Assembly (NCBI GenBank): GCA_964036155.1
Contig: OZ038422.1
Location: 34,743,201-34,807,200 of the forward strand
Origin: Diploscapter coronatus
Lineage: Eukaryota > Nematoda > Chromadorea > Rhabditida > Rhabditidae
Length of the DNA stretch: 64,000 nt
Reading direction: 5' to 3'
Part shown: positions 1 through 10,855 of the stretch, one piece after another
Position numbering within the stretch: position 1 is the stretch's first letter
How the letters are laid out: each line of letters begins with the position of its first letter
Translations under genes and position numbers: made by a program
The notes under the pieces: model-generated
The model's input: only the letters and a program-made list of their open reading frames with translations
Database searches by the model: none
What the model was told of the DNA's origin: nothing

Positions 1-592
1 ACTAGAAATAACGGGAAGATTTGAATTAAAGTAAAAACGTAAAACAAAATCTAGGTTAGTTTAGAATAGAAAACTATAGGTTCTTTTTTCATCACAAGAA
101 AATTTAACTCGTTATCACCCGTCCCAATTTTACAAAATCGATCCATCCCCGTCCTAGAAAAGTGAATTTCGGGCAAGCCTGTCAAAGGCGATTCATGAAA
201 CTATCAACTAACTAGTCAGACTGCGTTCGCGGTCACCCACCTGTCTGTCTAGGGGCTGTTTCGCACCCCGAATTACTCTATATCTAACTTTTAGACGAAG
301 TTTTTTTTTTCAAAAATTCATAACGTTTCGAAAATCAAACGAATTCAAAAAATCTTTTCGGGATATAGCAGTTGAAGAGCAATACCTCATTTTTGCTTCC
401 TAGAGTACCGTGTTACCATATGGGTCGTTACCATTTGATACCATACCATGTTTGGTATCGTTCGGCTCCAAGTGGAATGGGAATAAATAATAGATATCTC
501 TAACTTCAATCTGAGCCTAATTTTGATAGTCTAACTATGAGAATATTCTTGTATCAGTTTCTTGAAAATTAACGTTAAATTTTGGTTTTTAG

Positions 593-3500
593 CTACTACA
601 ACCGTTTGTTCCAGCAGTGAGGCTCCACTAGCTGAATGTGGTAAGTCTTAATTATTTTTCAAGCCAACCATTTTATTATCAATTCAAGAGAAAATCTATT
701 GCCCGAGTCCACAAATTTCATGCACCTTTTTCAGAGGAATCATTTTGTTTTTGGAAAAACTACTGTATATGTTCCGAGAGCATAATCATTCATTAAATTC
801 GATTCAAATTCATACATCAAATTTGTGAGAATAGTGTATGAATTACAAAGAAAGCGTTGTCACTTCTTTCTAACCGAACTTAACTATCAATATTGAATTT
901 ACATGAATAAACGACCAAATCGTTTTTCAAAAATAGCATCATCCTACTCTTCCTCAATAATAATTCATTATGATCGAAGAATAAAGGAAGATGCCCTCTT
1001 CTTCAAACAAGATGCTTTTCAAATCTAAATTCAACCATTTCAGCTGCACAATGTCCTCCTGACTGGGAGTATGTTGCTGCTAGCGGTAAATGCTATCAGG
1101 TGATCGTTGAATATCATTTTCGCCTTATGAATAGCAAGGATTTTACAGTATATTAATGTTGATGCCACTTGGGACGGAGCAAATGCGAACTGCAAGGCAT
1201 TATGCTCAATGTGCCATCTACCAAGACTCTACAGTCAACAGCAAGGCACGAACTTGGCTATTTATGGTAAGAAATTTCATGAGAATTTATTAGTGTAGAA
1301 ACTAATTTGGAACATTCGACTTTTAAATTGCGTGTCTTTTTCATTTTGCGGTATTAATAAGACTACTCACAGAGGAATCTAATGGTTAGAGTCCAAATCA
1401 ATTTTAACGTTTAAATTTGATATCAATCTGATCATCGAAGTCATGCTGATCTCAAAACTTTTTAAATCTCCGAAAACGATCTATTCTAAGTAAAGCTATG
1501 ACCATCTTTATAAAGCAAACCTTTCCTGCTGTAGCCTTCTCAAATTATTCAGATAATAAACTCAAAATCAGCCTACTATTTATTGAAAGATGTAATTTAA
1601 CATAAAACTCATCTAAATTATGTCGAAACTGGCCAAAATTTCCTACTAACTAAATTTTATTAAAAGTTAAACAAGACAATGTAAATCATCTATTGATTTT
1701 CTCCTTTTTCAGTGGTTATGAAGGGAGATCTCTCCTCCACCGTTTGGCTTGATATACAGAAAATCGACGGTAATTCTATTGTGAGTCATCATTCTACTTA
1801 TAGGCAATTTTGAAAAGTAGAACGATAGAAACATACGAAAATAGTAAAGGCTTAGGAGAGGGAAGGGTAGGCTAGAGCATCTTTTACCATATCATTTCAT
1901 ATCTTCCTAATGATTTATCGTTCTACACTTCCAGGTTGCCTACTATGATTAGTTCAGGGATATTTGTTTTCATACTTTTCATCGCTCTGTACCTTTATCC
2001 ATAAAAATTTAGAATCTACAAAACAGCGATGGCTGTCAATATACGAATATCTTTTGGGATATTGACGCCGGGTAAGTAAAAAAGTTACTCTGTAACCATG
2101 GTTTTAATTGGATAATTGAATTAAAAATCTATAGCAAGAGTACGCTCGACTCTTCGAGAGATCTGGATTGGAACAGTGAGCATGGCTCGTACCGAAGCCG
2201 CGAATGTTAAGGTTTGGTCGAGATTCTCGTATGGCGATCGCGACGAATCTCGAACATTCGTGCACATCAGCACAAGTCATGAGCGCTACATAAATCCAGG
2301 CCTCGAATACATATATTAGGCTGTCAGGAAAGTCCTGCACCAAAAAAATTAATTTTCATTTATTCATAACTTTATTTAAAACCATTAAGAATCAACGATA
2401 TATTGACCATTGAAGTCAGTAGCCTTCGCTCATTTATTGGGCAGATCATTGATGCCCTGCGCCCAGGATTCAGAAGACTGCGATGCAAAGAAGTCGTCGA
2501 CTGCTATTTTGAGGCCATCATCTTTGTCGATTTTTTTCTCTTGTAGGTGGAGCTTCAGAGGACGGAACAAATGGTAGTCTGGTGGAGCGAGGCCCGGCGA
2601 GTACGATGGATGGGTGACCGGATATCAGCCGAGCTCTGCTATTTTCTGGTGGGTGCCCGAAGCGACGTGTAGTTGCGCGCTGTCATGCAGCAGGTGGACA
2701 ATTGAGCGTCTCGGCCGTTTTTCTCGAATTACGCCGAGCAATTTTTGAAGCTGATCGACGTAGATGGTAGCTGTGACAGTTCTGCTTGCAGGAAACAGCT
2801 TGTAGTATATCAGCCCTTTCGCGCTGCACCAAACGGAGAAGGGATGTTTGCGTTGGTGGGGTTCGGTTTCGACTGCGTTGGTGGCTCTGCGTTGCGTGGG
2901 AGCCAGATGGCGTGTCGTGCATCGTTGTCGTAAAGGATCCAGATCTCATCTCCAGTCACTAGATTTTTCAGAAATTCCTTTTCCTTTCGGTGCGAACGGA
3001 GGGGAAGAGACTGACAGATGTTAACACGCACCTGCTTATGGGCGTCGGTCAGTCGATGAGGGGTCATCTTAATTGAATTTTTCGATAGCTGAAATCGTGG
3101 AAATGGGCAGTGATGATGGTATTGGAGCACCCGAGTATCGTCTCCAATTCTCGCGTGGTAGCTTCCGGATTGGCCTTGATAGCGCTCTGCAATTCGTCGT
3201 TGTCGATGGAGGATGGTCGTTCACTGTGCTCATTTTCTTGGAGGCTCGTATCTCCTGCCGCGAAGCGATAGAACCAGCGGTTGAATGTCCAACGGGAAAC
3301 GGTGTCCTCACCGAATGTGCTGTTGATGTTAGCGGTCGCTCTGTTTGCATTGTTGTTTTGGTGCCACTCGCAGTAGATGACTGTTCAAAGTTGGGATTCA
3401 CTTATAATAATCGTAAGTCATCAGACCCCTGGGCGCGGGCCCTTATATACCCATGTGGTGATAGCTTAGAGAACATTCTACAAGGTTCTCATGCGTATTA

Positions 3501-4717
3501 GGGCATTCGACTCATTTTTAGAAAATTATAGATTTTTAAAATTTTTGGTGCAGGGCTTTCCTGACAGCCTAATAAAAAAGAGTAGGATATAATGAATAAT
3601 TGAATTTTCAACTAGTAGATAATTATTAATTATATTTAGATTCCCGGGTAAGAAATTTAGTTAATCGCAACGGAAGAAGAATTTGATTTTCAAAAATGCA
3701 CAAATATCACAATACCAAATCCTCATATTTCATAGTAGTGCGTTTATGAAAATCAGTTCTTCAATTTCCCGATGCGCTTTACTAAATTCCTTCAGATGGC
3801 ACTGGAGATTGTAGCTTTGTGAGTCATAGTTTTAATCCATTTAAATGTTTACCTTTTATAAAATATATCGTTGCATAAAAGTGAATTAATTTATACCGAG
3901 TGAATCATTTTCGAAGATCTAAAAATTATTTTGTCTTGATGAGAGTTTGTAATAATGCTATTTCGATAAATTACCGTGATCACCTATTTCCCAAAATTTA
4001 CTTGACTTCTTTACTTATAAAAGAGATTTTGAAGCTGACTTAGATTAAGGAAAAATGAATTAAATGTCATTAACTGCAGAAATTAATAACAACTCAAATG
4101 CACGTTTTATAGTGAATATTTTAGCTAACTGAATCTGGATTGTGGGCCGACGCTCTTGTAAGATTAAGTTTAATCTGTAAAAACACGAATGCCGTAAACT
4201 CTCTAATGGAATTTCCCTTTCATTAGAAGCCAACTTCCAATGGAAGTCTTTCCTCGCTGATTTGCCAGGACTTATCATTACCCTATTCAAATCATATTGA
4301 GAAGTGCTTTCTAATGCTTTGCAGACTTTTAGTGCACATTTTCTAATTTCAAGTGAATGACGAGTTATGAAGATTTGAAAAATAGAATCTTTTTTATTTT
4401 TGAGAGGTTGAAAATTAAAAACTCTAAGGCATCTATTACAGGTTTTACGGTATGAAATATTTTGGTTAAAAATAACTAGAGAATGGAAGGCAAGAGAAAA
4501 TATGTATGATCAGATTTGGGAGATTTGATCCGATATTGGATTCGTTTAAATTTTCAAGGAAATATCATTTTTGACTATCAAAAGCACATGAAAATAATTC
4601 AGAAACTCACGCACCCTATAAAAGTTTCCTAAAATCATATTCAATATTTAGTGCGATGCGGGAGCATCTTCCTATATCTGCGAAACGGACGAACGGATTG
4701 GCACATGCCCTCCTTGA
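593..4717 (+). CDS. C-type lectin-like protein, copy 1 (5' partial)
   Basis: This is the C-terminal part of a CLEC gene whose signal-peptide exons lie left of the window. Phase-consistent exons are 593-640, 1044-1099, 1149-1266, 1713-1780, 2013-2071, 2141-2205, 3796-3818 and 4652-4717 (TGA). The product starts its lectin domain with CPPDWEYVAASGKCYQ, the first disulfide hairpin of a long-form C-type lectin domain. It then has NCKALCSMCHLPRLYSQQQG and ends with GDCSF / CDAGASSYICE, the usual closing cysteines. No EPN or QPD sugar-binding triplet is obvious, so binding of carbohydrate is uncertain. Family members are secreted and are often induced by pathogens in worms. Exon 2141-2205 could instead start at 2135, adding two codons. 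A mariner lies in the intron 2206-3795. The gene is a close paralogue of the one at 10856-14416. Confidence 0.8.
2316..3572 (-). mobile_element. Degenerate mariner (Tc1/mariner) DNA transposon
   Basis: The element is 1,257 bases long, bounded by ~30-bp inverted repeats beginning TTAGGCTGTCAGGAAAG and flanked by the expected TA duplication (2314-2315, 3573-3574). A transposase relic reads on the minus strand from about 3330 to the TGA at 2430. The N-terminal helix-turn-helix is recognisable (FGEDTVSRWTFNRWFYRF). So are the catalytic blocks VTGDEIWILYDN, a second block with LLHDS in place of the usual HDNA, and HPSYSPGLAPPDYHLF. The frame shifts between the first and second blocks and there are internal stops, so no active transposase is made. 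It sits in an intron of the lectin gene. The matching intron of the second lectin copy has no insertion. Confidence 0.93.
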
Positions 4718-6502
4718 TTATTCTTCTTATCTGATATCTCAGTTTTCAAATTAAAACTACGAATAAATAAATATTTATTTTTGTCAAAAAATATGAAATG
4801 AAAATAAATCGAAAGCTATGGTTCATTAACAAAGTTGCTTAAGAGCGGATATCAGGAAAAATCAAAGTCATAAGGAAGAGGTGCGGAATAGGGGTCCGTC
4901 GATTTGGCTGATTTTCACATATCTTGTTCAGTTTTTCACACTGATTCTCGTGGTGCTATCCGTTTTACGGAAAAATTCAAGTAGGAGGAGTTATGCTAAT
5001 TTCAAGTTTCTACATACCTCATGTCAGAAAAATTCATAACTTTCTTATTTCTGAACCAAATTCGATAATTATTTTTTTTCTTGGACAACAGTTAGCCCAT
5101 AGATTGTTAGACAATAAAATAAGAATTTTTAAATACCAATTTCTGCAGAAATGCGCACTTTTCCCGTCTTGATTGCGGACTTTTCGATCCGTACTGGGTT
5201 TACGCGTAAATGGCGTTGGAAAAATCCGTCCTTCCAGTATGTTGTGTAGAATGACGTGGCGAACAACTTTTGTTCTAGAGCTTATTTTAGAATGTGCACA
5301 TACAGAGAGATATGAATTTTTGAAATCAAACTAGGCAAAAGTGAGTCATGACAACTCTTCGAAGAAATGGCATTTCTCCTCTAGCGGGCAGTCTATAGAA
5401 AAACGGTCAAGTGTTTCAGAAACTAGAAGACCTGGGCTACTTCCCGGTGTAAATAACTCACGAAATCTGGCACTTTTAAAAAATTAAAAACTAAAAAAAG
5501 CGAAACATCGATATGATATTTTCCATATGTTTCACTATGTCCATCATAACTTTCTTATTCGGTGTCATTTCGACGAGGTCTTTTCAGAATTGTGCTCAGC
5601 TGGTCTCTACGAGCATTTTGATACCAAATTTTAATTTTTCCCATGCCGAATAACGAAAATATCATTTTCTGGAACTACCGGATGTGAACCTTCCGGAACA
5701 GACGGAACAAGTGATCGGATCGGATTTTAACCGTCAGATTCATCATCAGCGTAGTCGAAAACCCCCAGGGACGAAATATCAGTTCGAAATTTGAATGTCG
5801 ACTTCTTGGGTACCACCCCCCTTATAAAAAAAACTCGATTTTTACGAAGAACGTGTCATATGCTACTATTTTTCAATGAAGTCTTCTTCGTAAGAAGGAG
5901 ACGTGATTTTCTCTCCTTCAGATCAATCGTTGCTGATAGCCAAACGTTTCTTTCAAATCAGGATTAGCTTTTCTATTTTCCAACCGTCCTGGCAAGGAAT
6001 ATACCCCTTGTTTCTTGCATCTCTCTTTCGTCCTGGGCAATCTTTATCATTATCTTCTTCTCCACTATCTCTTTTCTTCTCCAAATCTTTCATCAGAATA
6101 TCCGAAAGTCGATCACAAATAGGGGTAAAAGGCGATTGAAAAGAGAAGCAGGTGTGCAGATATCCTCTTTTTATCAGCAAAAATTAGATTTTTGCCAGAA
6201 ACTTTGAAATATCGCAACGTGAAATGGTTTATCAGACTGTGGAAAATTAGATTCTTTTGACATTGAATTCGGATGGAAAATGAGGAGGGAGAGAGGAGTG
6301 AAACTTGTGTAGAATCGAGATACGAGCGAAAAATCCTTATCTGGTCAAATATTTCCTTTCTAATATCGCGCTCTTTGATGAAATAACTCGTGCTTCTTAC
6401 AATCTTGTGCTCATTCTTTTCTATTATCTGGTTATTGGAGCAGGCAAAATGAATGAATAGGTAATATTTGATCAACTGATTTTTCTTGGGTGTGAGCAGA
6501 TT

Positions 6503-6615
6503 TGTGACACAAGTGAGAACATTTATGTCACGTTGAAAAAGAAAGTATTCCTTATGTCACAAATGTTCTTACTTTTTATTTGTTACAAATGTTCTCACTT
6601 TTGTTACAAATGTTT
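6503..6615. repeat. Cluster of short TGTTACAAATGTTCTCACTT-type repeats
   Basis: Three direct, slightly diverged copies of a motif like GTTACAAATGTTCTCACTTT follow one another at about 6554-6615. One inverted copy (AAGTGAGAACATTTATGTCAC) lies at 6511-6531. The arrangement can fold into a hairpin. No gene is nearby. Confidence 0.7.
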
Positions 6616-7389
6616 CAAATCTACAGAGCCCAGGTTAAGACATTCAAAATTTATTTGGCAAAAAGATGTAAAAATTAGCGGATAAAAATTTGTCAAAAAT
6701 AATTGGAAATACTAATTCACTACCTGTCATAAATTAAATAAGAATTATTGAGATATTGTTAACAAATAAGGGCCAAGCTAACTAGAACCAAGTGATCAAC
6801 TGACAGGAAATTGTCGCTATAAATTTCGAAAACTTTAAATGCTGAAGTACAGACACAATGCCTATCACATTATGATAAAAAAACGATAAATATTATCTAA
6901 CATTTCGAAAATCATAAGGATCTTGGAAATATCAAGAACAGAGCCAGAACAAGTCAATGCTTTATAATTTTGAAATATCTTCTAATTTAGTCATTCTCAC
7001 AATATGTTCACTGTCTGATAATAAAAGAATATTTTTGGTGATTTATGCAAATTAATATGTGAAATCAATATAACAAAAAGTTATTATACCTAATACAAAC
7101 AAATTGATTTGAATGTTCCAAATGCTCCAAATCTTATGTTTTTCGAGACAATCAGTTTTCAGGACGAGAGATGACCAGTGAAGAAACCCTTAGGTATTTT
7201 TTAAGGAATAAACCTAGAAGCTATGAGGCTTCCATCACTGAATAAGTTTATTGGCTATTCTAACCAAAAAAATATGTTTCTATATATAATTTATCCTTTT
7301 CATGTAATCAAATTTTGCCATATCTTATCCAAAGTAGCTGAAGAGGTTCCTTTCACTTCTGCCAGGCTAATTATATCTGGGAATCAATT

Positions 7390-7760
7390 AATCATCGCCT
7401 TTTCAGACAGGACTTCTTTTTTTATTTGGCTGCCTTTCCTGGCGAAGAAGGCGTCTCTTCTTTCAATTCTTTCTTCGAATTCTTATCATCTTTCTGTCAT
7501 CATCTTTTTCTCTAAATCTCTCATCAAATTAGCCGATGGACAGTCGCAAATCACACTACAGACGGTTGAAGAGAGAGAGAGAGAGAGAAAGAGAAAGAGA
7601 TGTAGACTGATATTCTCTTCTAATCAGGGAAATTACATCTTTCTCAGAAACTCTCAAATGTGACAAAGTGAATGTCTCAGAGTTCAACCACCAATCTGAG
7701 TAGATCGACAAGAATCAACAGTCATGAATTGTCGATTCGCGTAAGGTAATATACATAGGA
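7390..7760 (+). repeat. Dispersed repeat, copy A of an inverted pair
   Basis: The sequence runs from a TTTTCAGACAGGACTTC block through a pyrimidine-rich stretch, a (GA)n tract at 7570-7600 and an ATTCTCTTCTAATCAGG block, to ATTGTCGATTCGCGTAAGG. The reverse complement of 8935-9310 matches it along its length. A more diverged copy in the same orientation lies near 5925-6240. No transposase or clear terminal repeats were seen, so the class is unknown; a non-autonomous element is the likeliest. Confidence 0.65.
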
Positions 7761-8934
7761 AGGCCAAATGGTTTTTCAAACTAGGTTGGATTTGGTAAAT
7801 TTGATATAAATGTGATGGTCGAGATCGTGAATAACTCAAACCTTTTTAGATTTTCAAAAACGGTACATCCTATCAAGGTTATGATCATTTTTGTGTGGCA
7901 ATTCGTTCCTGCAGCGGCCTTCCCAATTTTTTTCCGACAAGGAAACTGCACTGCGTTGACCAATTATCCTAATTAGGTATGAAACCCCATCCAAATGTTA
8001 CCAAATGGTGTCTGAGTGATAGTCAAATTGATAATTATCATTATCGATCGCTTTCCCTTTTCTCACTCCGTATTTTACGTATACTGCGCTTAGCGCTAAC
8101 ATTTTCATGTCAAAGTTTGAAGTAGTTGTGCTCACCCGTTCTAATCTAAGCTAGCAAACTGTCAATGCAGATAAACTACATCGACTATAGAGAACCTGAA
8201 TTCATTGAAAATATTTAGGAAAGTGACTTTTATCGTCAAGTTTCGACCTCGTTTATGCCTTCAGAAGGTCTTTTTCGAAAAACCAACGACGCCATCATTT
8301 CGGGCGTATTTTATTAGCCTAATTGGTGGCTTGGCTTCATGAAATTATCAACTAATTAACGGAATGATTAACGATAATTGAAATGCCGGAAAAATTCATG
8401 CATTCTTTCTCTCCCTCAAAAAGGGGAGACTTGGCCTCCCTACATATAACCTTATTTCAATTTTATTTTCCCTCTCCCTTCAATTTGATTTCAAATCTTA
8501 TTATCTTTCTTTTTTCTGATAAAGACAGGGATAAGAAAGGATCGATTCCTGCCTTCTTGGACGGGTTATCAGCCCATAAAATTCGAAAGTGGAACTGCAT
8601 GCAGTTCTTTCTGAAAGAATGCAGCGGCAACTTGAAAATGCCGTAACGTCACAATATGACCATGTCGTAACTTTCATTTGAAAATGGTGTACCTTTTATA
8701 AATCTGCAAAATCAGTCATTTGGATTTTTCGTTATTTCGCCATATGGCTAGGATAGTCAGGGAAGGGGATCTTTTCCCCACACTATTTCCTAGGATGTAG
8801 CGAAGTGGTGTTGAATGCAATTACCGCAAAATCTACAATAATTTTCAACTTTGTATGATGATGCAACTTCAACATTAAACCTATTGCTCCATATTAGGCA
8901 ATATGCGGATCCTCAGAGAAATTCGATTGTAAAT

Positions 8935-9310
8935 CAATGCGAGCGAATACGAATCCATATATTACCTTACACGAATCGGGAGTTCACGACTGCTGATCCT
9001 TGTCGACCCATTCAGATTGGTGGTTTGAACACTGAGGCATATTCGCGTTACGACATTGTGACACTCAAAGTTTCTGAGAGAGATGTAATTCTCCTGATTA
9101 GAAGAGAATATCAGTCTTCTGCGTCTCTCTTCAATCGTGTGTTGTGACTTGCGACTGTCCATAGGCTAACTTGATGAGAGACTTAGGGAAAGAGATAATG
9201 ACAGAAAGGTGATAAGAATTGAAGAGAATTGAAAGACGAAAGATGAAGAACGAAAGAGATGCCTTCTTTGTCAGGAAAGACAGCCAAATAAAAAAGAAAT
9301 CCTGTCTGAA
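8935..9310 (-). repeat. Dispersed repeat, copy B of an inverted pair
   Basis: This is the inverted partner of 7390-7760, about 1.2 kb away. Shared blocks include TATATTACCTTACACGAATC, AATTCTCCTGATTAGAAGAG and CCTGTCTGAAAAAGCGATGG (each matched in reverse complement). The two arms could pair into a long hairpin if the region were transcribed. Confidence 0.65.
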
Positions 9311-10855
9311 AAAGCGATGGTCGACTTATAACTTTCCGTAAATGTTCTTATAAGCATGAAAGACGTCTTTCCGTTATCTTTTGCCAAGGTTAGTTGGAAT
9401 GGAATAGTGGGATATTGAAAATTTGCCCTTCTCATGTTAAGATGGATACAAAGCATATAAATAAGAATGCCAGAATGTCAAAATTATAGATTAGAAATTT
9501 TCGACAACTTTTTCCAATCCATCTGGCCGGGTTCTTAATTGATAATCATGAAATATTATTTTTGTATGATATATTATGTCCCGAAAATTCATTTGGCCTC
9601 TCTAAACATAGGCGAGTAAATTGATTGTTTTTGAACGATTCTGAAGATAATTTTGTGATCTGACTACTTGTTTCTAAACGATTTTACAAATGAAGTAGAT
9701 AAAAGAATTTCATATTGAAAAATTAGTCTATGCGAACTTATTCCAATCAATCTTCATTCTCATTTCAATTTCCAAATTTAACCTGAAATTTAGAATAATC
9801 TTCACAACGCTTTTAAAAATAATGATGCCGAGGTAAATGGTTCATTATAATCGATAAATAATATCCAATTTAGTAGAGGTAATTGAAATTCTAACAGCCA
9901 ATCGAAGGTTGGCACTAGAGCTACGAGCGAGGAATTTCTCGCTTTTCTTATATCTTTCCATTATTCGTATTTATTTTGAATAACCAAAGCTGGAACATAC
10001 TGTTTACTATCAAATAGTGGCGAGCACAACTCCGCCTTCGAAGATTTTTAAATCCAAAACTTCGAACATGTCTTCATTGTCACATACTTGCTGTCAGAAT
10101 TTCAGCATGCAAAAATAAAGTCTAACAAGGAGATTGCAAAAGGTTTCGAATCCAAAGGCCTGTTGGGGAAGAAATCGTACAACCAGAACGCCCATTTTTT
10201 TTTTAGATATCCGCAAAATTTTTAATAGCCGTCTACCGTCTAAAAAGCGGGACCTTTCGCAACAGGCCTATCTAAATTAGGCGTTACATAAGAAAAGCGC
10301 TCAGTTGTGCGATGCATTATTTTAAAAATATTATTAATTTAATATTTTATTCATTTATTCTTTTGATTGTTTTTTCCTCCAGGAAAGATCTGGCGCATCT
10401 GCCTTCTATCAGGTTCTGCTTTTCTCTTCTCTCCCTCTATCTCTTCCAATCCATATAAAAGGGATAGAGGAATAGGTAGCGGGGCTTCTTCTTCTTCTTA
10501 CATACTGTTTTGATACTGCTTTAATACGGTCCTTCGCTTCTATTTAGTTTCTCGATTCGACTGTCTTTCTACTGTTCCTTTTTGGCATTGTCCGAATGAC
10601 GAATCAGTTGAATAAAGCTTATTGAATAATTCAACTCCTTGCATCCTGAACTCAATCCCAACTAACACTCACGATTGAAACCAAAAGGGCAAGAGTTAAC
10701 GCGCTTGCCATACCAGTCTTAGCGGAGATCTTTAGATCGAAATTTCATTCTCATGGATCTTGATATCTCTATAGGAAAATTATAAATATCTTCAAATTAT
10801 AAATTGCCACAAGTTCGAAGAATAAATCGTCGACTTTAGGTCGCTTCCCAACAGA

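Larger units (their letters stand above)
4718..10855. other. Repeat-rich intergenic region between the two lectin genes
   Basis: No gene could be supported in this 6.1-kb stretch. It holds copies of a ~350-bp dispersed repeat at about 5925-6240, 7390-7760 and 8935-9310. It also has a cluster of short repeats at 6503-6615, and a possible LTR-like block at 10437-10640 with a TATAAAAG box and AATAAAG. Open frames here, such as those at 7223-7663 and 8383-8646, are low in complexity or lie within repeats. The part just before 10856 should contain the promoter of the second lectin gene. Confidence 0.6.

Noticed and set aside
2130..2300. GC-richer block conserved in both lectin copies, first considered as an ncRNA or tRNA-like gene
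   Set aside because: Its first part is explained as a lectin exon (2141-2205 and 13114-13178), which restores the frame into the terminal exons. The rest is shared intron of a recent duplication.
3073..3501. 142-codon open frame on the + strand
   Set aside because: It lies antisense to the mariner transposase relic and has no motif of its own.
7223..7663. 146-codon open frame on the + strand
   Set aside because: It covers a dispersed repeat and a (GA)n tract, and its composition is hydrophobic/Ser-rich without domain or splice support.
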